Assembly (NCBI GenBank): GCA_905208455.1
Contig: CAJLPK010000054.1
Span: 1 to 10,980, forward strand
Length of the DNA stretch: 10,980 nt
DNA from: an uncultured Bacillota bacterium
GTDB lineage: Bacteria; Bacillota; Clostridia; Christensenellales; QAND01
Direction: 5' to 3'
In this document: positions 1 to 5,431 of the stretch, in pieces
How positions within the stretch are numbered: the stretch's first letter is position 1
Layout of the letters: the number at the start of each line of letters is the position of its first letter
Program-made: the position numbers and the translations under genes
The notes under the pieces: generated by a model
Database searches by the model: none
Told to the model about the DNA's origin: nothing
The model's input: only the letters and a program-made list of their open reading frames with translations

Positions 1-1449
1 TCTTTGTTGGATGCCATTCGGTCTTCGCGCGTAACAGCTGGAGAGGCAGGCGGTATTACCCAGCATATTGGCGCGTATACCGTAGATATAAATGGGGAAA
101 GTATTACGTTCTTGGATACTCCTGGCCATGAAGCGTTTACAGCGATGCGTTCCCGCGGGGCCCAGGTAACGGATGTTGTTATTCTTGTTGTAGCGGCGGA
201 TGACGGAATTATGCCGCAAACCATTGAGGCCATCAACCATGCTAAGGCTGCGGGTGTTCCCATTATTGTAGCTGTTAATAAAATCGACCTGCCGGATGCC
301 AATCCGGATCGTGTGAAGCAAGAACTGACAGAGCACGGGCTTGTCTGTGAAGATTGGGGGGGCGACACCATTGTCGTACCTGTTTCTGCCAAGACGCATC
401 AAGGGTTGGAAACCCTGTTGGAAATGGTACTGCTCGTAGCAGAGGTACAGGATCTTAAGGCGAACCCTGATCGTTTGGCCAAGGGCGCTATTGTAGAAGC
501 AAAGCTGGATAAAGGCCGCGGGCCGGTGGCAACAGTGCTTATCCAGAATGGCACATTGGAAGTAGGGCAAACTGTGATCGCCGGGATGGCCAGCGGCCGT
601 ATCAAGGCCATGCTGAATGACCGTGGCCAGCGAGTGCAAAAGGCAACGCCGAGTATGCCGGTCGAGGTGCTGGGCTTTGATGTGGTGCCGGAGGCAGGCG
701 AAACAATGTATGCGGTTGAAACAAGCGCATTGACCCGCCAAATTGTAGAAGAGCGCAAGAACCGTATTAAAATCGAAAAAACGAAAGCGACCAGCAAGGT
801 ATCTTTGGATGACCTCTTTGATCAGATCAGTGAAGGGCAGATCAAGGAGCTCAATTTGATTGTAAAAGCAGATGTGCAGGGCAGCGTGGAGGCAGTGCAG
901 TCGTCGTTGGAGAAGTTGTCCAATGATGAGGTGCGCGTTAAGTGTATCCATGGCGGTGTAGGCGCGATTACTTCGACAGACATTCTTTTGGCGAGCGCAA
1001 GCAACGCCATCATCATTGGGTTCAATGTGCGCCCTGATGCGTCCGCTCGTACGCAGGCTGAAAAGGATGGCGTGGATATTCGATTGTATCGGATCATTTA
1101 CCAAGCCATTGAGGATATTGAAAAAGCCATGAAGGGCATGCTGGAACCTGTCTTTGAAGAGGTTATCCTGGGCCATGCTGAGGTTCGTGAGACGTTTAAG
1201 GTATCGGCTATCGGCACGATTGCCGGCTGTATGGTGCAGGACGGCAAGCTCTTGCGTAATTGTGAGGTGCGGTTGCTTCGAGACAATGTCGTGGTATATG
1301 AAGGGCACTTGGCTTCATTAAAACGGTTTAAGGATGATGTAAAGGAAGTTGTCTCCGGATTTGAATGCGGGCTGAGCCTAGAAAATTTCAACGACATTAA
1401 GATCGGCGATGTGGTGGAGGCGTTCACACAGGAAGAAGTGAAACAATAA
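1..1449 (+). CDS. infB: Translation initiation factor IF-2, C-terminal part (5' end outside window)
   Basis: IF-2 is the GTPase that places initiator fMet-tRNA on the 30S subunit and promotes subunit joining. The reading frame is open from base 1, and its first residues (SLLDAIR) are those that directly follow the P-loop GHVDHGKT in this family. The N-terminal region and the P-loop itself therefore lie upstream. Numbering from base 1, the visible G motifs are DTPGHE starting at residue 39, NKID at 93-96 and SAK at 129-131. The beta-barrel domain II, the alpha/beta domain III and the fMet-tRNA-binding C-terminal barrel follow, ending in GDVVEAFTQEEVKQ. The stop codon overlaps the rbfA start by one base (TAATG), which implies coupled translation. 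In Bacillus ylxP lies between infB and rbfA; it is absent here. Identification is very secure; only the 5' end is missing. Confidence 0.98.
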   Translation, partial: SLLDAIRSSRVTAGEAGGITQHIGAYTVDINGESITFLDTPGHEAFTAMRSRGAQVTDVVILVVAADDGIMPQTIEAINHAKAAGVPIIVAVNKIDLPDANPDRVKQELTEHGLVCEDWGGDTIVVPVSAKTHQGLETLLEMVLLVAEVQDLKANPDRLAKGAIVEAKLDKGRGPVATVLIQNGTLEVGQTVIAGMASGRIKAMLNDRGQRVQKATPSMPVEVLGFDVVPEAGETMYAVETSALTRQIVEERKNRIKIEKTKATSKVSLDDLFDQISEGQIKELNLIVKADVQGSVEAVQSSLEKLSNDEVRVKCIHGGVGAITSTDILLASASNAIIIGFNVRPDASARTQAEKDGVDIRLYRIIYQAIEDIEKAMKGMLEPVFEEVILGHAEVRETFKVSAIGTIAGCMVQDGKLLRNCEVRLLRDNVVVYEGHLASLKRFKDDVKEVVSGFECGLSLENFNDIKIGDVVEAFTQEEVKQ

Positions 1450-1823
1450 TGCCAAGTTTTCGGACTCAAAGAATCAATGAAGAGGTGCGCCGTGAGGTAG
1501 AGGCCATCATTGCAACCGCAGTGAAGGATCCAGGCCTTAGCGGTATGGTCAGTGTTGTACGTGCAGAAGTTACGCGCGATTTGGCTCATGCAAAAATATA
1601 TATCAGTGTTTATGGCGAAAAGACGCAGCTGGATAGTGCCATTGACGGGCTGGCCCGTGCCAATGGATTTATCCGCAGAGAGCTGGCCCAAAGGTTAGAT
1701 CTCAGGCGCGTTCCCGAACTGCACTTTGTTGCGGATGATTCCATCGCATATGCGGTGAATATGAGCCAACTGATTGATCAGGTTGTGAATGAAGATGAGA
1801 AGCGAACAGAAAAGAATCATTGA
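1449..1823 (+). CDS. rbfA: Ribosome-binding factor A
   Basis: RbfA binds the 30S subunit late in assembly, assists maturation of the 5' end of 16S rRNA and is needed for growth in the cold. The 124-residue product has the usual length and the KH-like fold pattern. The N-terminal helix begins RTQRINEEVRREVEAII, followed by a strand with VSVVRAEVTRDLAHAKIYISVYG, and the protein ends in the typical ELHFVADDSIAYAVNMSQLID segment. The ATG overlaps the infB stop by one base. An AGGAAG Shine-Dalgarno lies at 1430-1435 inside infB. The gene sits in the conserved infB-rbfA order and its 3' end overlaps nrnA by 35 bases, so it is cotranscribed with both. I see no anomaly. Confidence 0.96.
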   Translation: MPSFRTQRINEEVRREVEAIIATAVKDPGLSGMVSVVRAEVTRDLAHAKIYISVYGEKTQLDSAIDGLARANGFIRRELAQRLDLRRVPELHFVADDSIAYAVNMSQLIDQVVNEDEKRTEKNH

Positions 1824-2754
1824 ATTTTTTCATGCGGAAGATGGGTTTACCATTCTTCCGCATATTAATCCTGACGGAGATGCGTTTGGAAGCGGTTCCG
1901 CCCTTTTTTTAGTACTAAAAGCGCTGGGAAAGCGTGTTCAGTTTGTCGTGAAAGAGCCTATTCCGTTTGTATACAGAACGATGCCTCTTGCGCCTTGCAT
2001 TACCAGGCCGGAGGAGGCAGAAGCATTTGAAAACATCATTTGTATTGATATTTCTGACCCATCCAGGCTGGAATGCCCATCGCTGCTGCAACCAGGCAAT
2101 CGTGTAGTGGTGATTGATCATCACATTTCGAATCAAGGCTTTGGAGACATACAGTGGATAGAGCCAAAAGCAGCAGCAACAGCTGAGATTGTATATCAGA
2201 TCGCAGAAAGAATGAATATACCGCTGACGGGTGATTTGGCCACTTGTCTCATGCTGGCGCTTTCGACGGATACGGGGCATTTTGGATTCCGAAACACAAC
2301 GCCGCGCACCCTTCAAATGGCAGCGCAGCTTTTGGAAAATGGAGCCAGCATTGCAGACATTTGCTATGATGTGTATCATAGAAAAACATATGGAAAAACA
2401 AAATTGCTGGGCCGTGCGATTGAAAGCCTGGAGGTCTTTTGTGGCGGAAAGGCCGCGATGGTGACGATTACAAATCAGGATCTGCTGGAATGTGGCTGTG
2501 AACAAAGTGACTGTGAAGGATTAATCGACGTAGCGCGGGAAATTGATGGGGTGGAGATTTCTTTGATGCTTCGTGAAAAAGAAGAGGGAATCAAGGGGAG
2601 CCTTCGATCCCGCAATGAGATCAATGTTGCCGATCTTGCAGCCCAATACGGTGGCGGAGGGCATAGGGCCGCTTCTGGATTTACGTTAAAAATGACGCTG
2701 CAGCAGGCAGTGAACGAAGTAAAACAAATGCTGGAAAGGACCTTAGGCGCGTGA
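1789..2754 (+). CDS. nrnA: DHH/DHHA1 family nanoRNase and pAp phosphatase
   Basis: NrnA-type proteins degrade 2- to 5-nt RNA oligomers and dephosphorylate 3'-phosphoadenosine-5'-phosphate (pAp). They replace Orn in Firmicutes. The 321-residue protein has the full family layout. Motif I (HINPDGDAFGS) places H25, D29 and D31 as metal ligands. A second acidic motif follows in ICIDISDPSRL. The DHH signature is at residues 110-112 (VVVIDHH), and a DHHA1 C-terminal substrate domain ends with GGGGHRAASGF at 288-298. The start at 1789 overlaps rbfA by 35 bases; ATG 1795 is an alternative, and neither has a strong Shine-Dalgarno, so translation is probably coupled to rbfA. The order rbfA-nrnA-truB is common in Clostridia. 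The family is certain; the preferred substrate (nanoRNA, pAp or cyclic dinucleotide breakdown products) is inferred. Confidence 0.93.
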   Translation: MKMRSEQKRIIEFFHAEDGFTILPHINPDGDAFGSGSALFLVLKALGKRVQFVVKEPIPFVYRTMPLAPCITRPEEAEAFENIICIDISDPSRLECPSLLQPGNRVVVIDHHISNQGFGDIQWIEPKAAATAEIVYQIAERMNIPLTGDLATCLMLALSTDTGHFGFRNTTPRTLQMAAQLLENGASIADICYDVYHRKTYGKTKLLGRAIESLEVFCGGKAAMVTITNQDLLECGCEQSDCEGLIDVAREIDGVEISLMLREKEEGIKGSLRSRNEINVADLAAQYGGGGHRAASGFTLKMTLQQAVNEVKQMLERTLGA

Positions 2755-3656
2755 TGAATGGAATCATCAACGTACTAAAACCGCCCGGCATGACAAGCCA
2801 AAATGTTGTATCGTTTATGCGGCGCATGTCTGGAATCAAAAAAATCGGACATAGCGGAACCCTTGATCCCTATGCAGCTGGCGTGCTTCCTCTTTTCATC
2901 GGAAAGGCAACACGCGTTGTAGAGTATGCGATGCAGGGGAAAAAAGAATACATTGGCGAAATCCATTTTGGGATTGAAACTGATACATTGGATTCTCAGG
3001 GAGCAATCGTTGGCAGAAAAAACGGAAAAATTACAAAAGAACAGTTTCAGTCTGTGCTGGATAGTACAAAAGGTACGATCTTTCAAACGCCTCCTATGTA
3101 TTCTGCTTTGAAAAGAGATGGCCAAAAGCTGGTAAATCTTGCGCGAAAGGGACAACATGTTGAGATTTCAAAGCGCCCAGTGGAGATATACGAAACAGAA
3201 TTTTTGGAACAAACAGGGCAAAATCGTTTTTTGTTTCGGGTACGATGCAGCAAGGGAACTTATATCCGCGCGCTTTGCCGTGATTGGGGCAGAGCACTAG
3301 GAACCGTAGCACATTTGAGTTTTTTGCTTCGTACGCAAACAGGGGGATTTCAGATAGCGGAAAGTATCGCGCTTGAGGAAATAGAACAGAGTTTTCAGGC
3401 AGGTACGGTCTATGATATACTGCAGCCAATAGAAACCGGATGTAGGGAGATGGATAAGATCGTCCTGTCTTGTGCAGCCAAAAAAGCGGTGCTTTGCGGA
3501 CAGGCCATTGATCCGGTTTGGGTAAAGGAAATGCCGCAAAAGGATGAGCAGCCGTGCCAGCTATGGGTGGGGGATACCTTTATGGGCATTGCAAAGCGTT
3601 CTCATGGCGGGGTACAGACAGTAAAGGTGATTTGGGAGGAGCCATGCAGCGGATAA
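2754..3656 (+). CDS. truB: tRNA pseudouridine(55) synthase
   Basis: TruB converts U55 in the T-loop of tRNAs to pseudouridine. The N-terminus MNGIINVLKPPGMTSQNVV matches the family start. The catalytic motif GHSGTLDPYAAGVLP contains the nucleophilic Asp, residue 38 counted from ATG 2754. Further family motifs are KKEYIGEIHFGIETDTLDSQG, TPPMYSALKRDGQKLVNLARKG, and RVRCSKGTYIRALCRDWGRALG, which carries the conserved SKGTYIR. The length of about 300 residues is normal and the C-terminal part fits a divergent PUA-like domain. A GTG at 2751 directly precedes ATG 2754, which overlaps the nrnA TGA (TGATG). Shine-Dalgarno-like AAGGA ends at 2740, so GTG 2751 cannot be excluded. The 3' end overlaps the next gene by 13 bases, consistent with one operon. 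Confidence 0.96.
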   Translation: MNGIINVLKPPGMTSQNVVSFMRRMSGIKKIGHSGTLDPYAAGVLPLFIGKATRVVEYAMQGKKEYIGEIHFGIETDTLDSQGAIVGRKNGKITKEQFQSVLDSTKGTIFQTPPMYSALKRDGQKLVNLARKGQHVEISKRPVEIYETEFLEQTGQNRFLFRVRCSKGTYIRALCRDWGRALGTVAHLSFLLRTQTGGFQIAESIALEEIEQSFQAGTVYDILQPIETGCREMDKIVLSCAAKKAVLCGQAIDPVWVKEMPQKDEQPCQLWVGDTFMGIAKRSHGGVQTVKVIWEEPCSG

Positions 3657-4960
3657 CGGAATTGTCAAAATTGGATGGAAAATACGTTCATATGGCTTTG
3701 GGACAATTTGACGGCGTGCATGTTGGCCACCAAGCGCTGCTAAAGCAGTGCTTGCAAAATGCGCGCAGCGCAGGGCAGCCAAGCTGCGTATTTACCTTTG
3801 CGAGTACACCGCACCCTGAAAAAGAGCAGGTGTTGGGAAAAAGCCTGCTTTCGGTGGATGAAAAGTTGGAAATATTTGCCTCCATGGGCTTTGACTATAC
3901 TTTAGTAATGACTTTTGATGAAATTCGCTCAACGACAAAGGAAGATTTTTTGGATATGCTGGTGCAGGATGGGCGTGTGGCATGCGTTTACTGCGGGGAG
4001 GATTTTCATTATGGGTTTCATGGCCAGGGTGATGTAGCGTATTTACAGGCATATTGCGCGGTACATCCATCTTTATCTGCTGTTGTGATACCAACTGTTT
4101 CTATGTTCGGAAGGGCGGTATCCAGCACTCGCATCCGACATGCGTTGCTACACCATGAAAATCATTTGGCAAATGTATTATTAGGACGAGATTTTGAGGA
4201 GAATGGAGAGGAAAATATGGAGCAAGCAATCAACAAACCATTGGATCTGGTCAGCATTCTGAACGCCAGGGATCTCGGTGGATATAAAACAGAAGATGGC
4301 CGAAAAACAAAGAGGCGCCGTTTTTTACGTACCGCAGCGACAGACAGCCTGACAGAACAGGATCGGGAATTTTTGTACGGCTATGGTGTACGCTGCATTG
4401 TTGATTTGCGCTCTACCTATGAGGTAACAGATCATCCCAGCCGTTTAGAGGGGTACAAGGATATTGCCTATTACAATGTGCCGATGCTGGATGAGATCAA
4501 TTCACAAAAGCCGGAGGATATGGGAAAAAGCCTCCCGGATTCTTTGTTTGATCTGTATCAAGGGCTGATTTTAGATAGCCAAGCATCCTTTAAGCGCGTA
4601 CTGGATATCATAGCGGATCACCCCAAAGATTGTATCTTGTTTAATTGTACGGCAGGAAAGGACAGAACAGGCTTGACCGCTATGCTGCTTTTGTCCATCG
4701 CTCAGGTGCCGGAAAGCGTGATCGTGCAGGACTATGCGGTCAGTGAAGAATATTTAACGGTCTTTATTCAAAAGAAAGCAAAGGAATTGGAAGCTGCCGG
4801 TGTGCATGCGCCAAAATTTATGTTTGGGACGGCCCCGGAAAATATGGAACGCACGTTATCCTTTATCAAGGAACGTTTTACAACGGTGCATGATTACCTC
4901 CTGCAGATTGGTGTGGGGCAAGACCAGATAGAAAAAATCCGAAAAAGCATGATTGAATAA
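3644..4960 (+). CDS. ribF: FMN adenylyltransferase (RibF N-terminal domain) fused to CX5R tyrosine/lipid-type phosphatase; riboflavin kinase domain missing
   Basis: From ATG 3644 (GGGAGGA at 3634-3640; overlaps truB by 13 bases) the frame encodes 438 residues. Residues 1-184 are the FMN adenylyltransferase half of bacterial RibF. They include FDGVHVGHQ with the nucleotide-binding HxGH at 26-29, CGEDFHYG at 117-124, VSSTRIR at 159-165, and LLGRDF ending at 184. In ordinary RibF, GRxY opens the riboflavin-kinase barrel. Here that barrel is absent and no GFPTAN motif is present. After a linker EENGEEN comes a Y_phosphatase3-type domain (residues 192-438). It has NARDLGGY at 207-214, VDLRS at 253-257 and the P-loop NCTAGKDRTG with catalytic C335 and R341. 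The P-loop Lys resembles the LipA/MptpB group, which act on phosphotyrosine and phosphoinositides. Asn takes the place of the usual His before the Cys. The combined gene could make a fusion protein, a separate phosphatase from ATG 4217, or both. The domain calls are strong; the joint function is unknown. Confidence 0.9.
   Translation: MQRITELSKLDGKYVHMALGQFDGVHVGHQALLKQCLQNARSAGQPSCVFTFASTPHPEKEQVLGKSLLSVDEKLEIFASMGFDYTLVMTFDEIRSTTKEDFLDMLVQDGRVACVYCGEDFHYGFHGQGDVAYLQAYCAVHPSLSAVVIPTVSMFGRAVSSTRIRHALLHHENHLANVLLGRDFEENGEENMEQAINKPLDLVSILNARDLGGYKTEDGRKTKRRRFLRTAATDSLTEQDREFLYGYGVRCIVDLRSTYEVTDHPSRLEGYKDIAYYNVPMLDEINSQKPEDMGKSLPDSLFDLYQGLILDSQASFKRVLDIIADHPKDCILFNCTAGKDRTGLTAMLLLSIAQVPESVIVQDYAVSEEYLTVFIQKKAKELEAAGVHAPKFMFGTAPENMERTLSFIKERFTTVHDYLLQIGVGQDQIEKIRKSMIE
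4205..4219 (+). promoter_or_regulatory. Internal ribosome binding site and in-frame ATG at the RibF-phosphatase junction
   Basis: GGAG at 4205-4208 (within GGAGAGG) is followed after eight bases by ATG 4217, which is codon 192 of the fused frame. The site lies exactly between the adenylyltransferase and phosphatase domains, and read as protein it forms the linker EENGEEN. The spacing is ideal for initiation. A free phosphatase of 247 residues (4217-4960) may therefore be made besides, or instead of, the fusion. This is an inference from sequence only. Confidence 0.6.
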
Positions 4961-4971
4961 AGGAAAAATAG

Positions 4972-5000
4972 TTTACAAAGACAAATGGATATGATACTAT
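4972..5000 (+). promoter_or_regulatory. SigA-type extended -10 promoter for rpsO
   Basis: A -35 hexamer TTTACA (4972-4977) is separated by 17 bp from the -10 hexamer TACTAT (4995-5000). The -10 is preceded by TG at the extended -10 position (TGATACTAT). The promoter begins 12 bases after the phosphatase stop. Transcription should start near 5006-5008 and give a leader of about 80 bases before rpsO. No intrinsic terminator separates the upstream operon, so read-through from it is also possible. Confidence 0.82.
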
Positions 5001-5006
5001 TTTTTT

Positions 5007-5089
5007 ATCAACCGCGTTCTGTGTGGTGCGCTGTTCTCCGGCGGCAGGCACGGGCGGCGGGGGTATTATCATAAAGGAGTATGAAAGAC
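5007..5089 (+). promoter_or_regulatory. rpsO leader with possible S15 autoregulatory fold
   Basis: The leader contains a striking GC-rich stretch (about 5038-5063) in an otherwise AT-rich intergenic region. A hairpin can form between GTGC(G)CTG at 5026-5033 and CAGGCAC at 5045-5051, with a single bulged G and an 11-base loop. The loop carries CTCC (5036-5039), which can pair with the rpsO Shine-Dalgarno GGAG (5076-5079), giving a pseudoknot that would hide the ribosome site. Autogenous control by S15 through leader structures is established in several bacteria, with sequences that differ between lineages. That this leader does the same is inference; the loop pairing is only four bases. Confidence 0.4.
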
Positions 5090-5353
5090 ATGACGAAAGA
5101 ACGTAAAGCAGAAATTATGCAGCAATTTGCTACCCACGAAGGAGACACAGGATCTCCGGAAGTGCAGATCGCTCTTCTGACGGAAAGAATCAATCATCTA
5201 AACGAGCACCTGAAGATCAATAAAAAGGATCATCATTCTCGTCGTGGTCTATTGCAGATGGTTGGCCGCCGCCGCGGTTTACTCAATTATCTCAAGGAAA
5301 AGGATATTGAGAGATACAGAAAGCTAATTGCTGAATTGGGTCTGCGCCACTAA
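5090..5353 (+). CDS. rpsO: 30S ribosomal protein S15
   Basis: S15 is a primary binder of the central domain of 16S rRNA and nucleates platform assembly. The 87-residue product carries the family hallmarks DTGSPEVQIALLTERINHL, KKDHHSRRGLLQMVGRRRGLL and a C-terminal RYRKLIAELGLRH. The upstream ATG 5081 lies only one base after the AAGGAG Shine-Dalgarno (5074-5079). ATG 5090 lies ten bases after it, and its product MTKERKAEI matches the usual N-terminus, so 5090 is preferred. The gene has its own promoter and an intrinsic terminator immediately downstream. It lies next to pnp as in most bacteria. Confidence 0.97.
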   Translation: MTKERKAEIMQQFATHEGDTGSPEVQIALLTERINHLNEHLKINKKDHHSRRGLLQMVGRRRGLLNYLKEKDIERYRKLIAELGLRH

Positions 5354-5363
5354 GCCACTTATT

Positions 5364-5393
5364 TAGAGCGGGTGTTACTCGCTCTATCTTTTT
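5364..5393 (+). terminator. Intrinsic terminator between rpsO and pnp
   Basis: TAGAGCGGGT (5364-5373) pairs with ACTCGCTCTA (5377-5386) around a three-base GTT loop. This makes a ten-base-pair stem with one G-U pair. The run TCTTTTT follows at 5387-5393. It starts 11 bases after the rpsO stop. I see no convincing promoter between it and pnp, so it probably attenuates rather than blocks pnp expression, giving more rpsO than pnp mRNA. Confidence 0.88.
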
Positions 5394-5431
5394 ATACCGG
5401 GCACGTATGCCAAGAAGGAGTAAAACGCAAG

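Noticed and set aside
1098..1691. 197-residue open frame on the minus strand across infB and rbfA
   Set aside because: It is a shadow of two certain conserved genes, with no ribosome site or recognisable domain.
3554..3643. Longer N-terminal extension of the RibF-phosphatase frame, starting at 3554
   Set aside because: It lies inside truB, has no ribosome site and does not resemble RibF. ATG 3644 has GGGAGGA directly upstream and fits the family start.
5372..5431. Upstream extension of pnp starting in the rpsO terminator hairpin
   Set aside because: The start would lie inside the terminator stem, and the extra 20 residues are not part of PNPase. The ribosome site points to ATG 5432.
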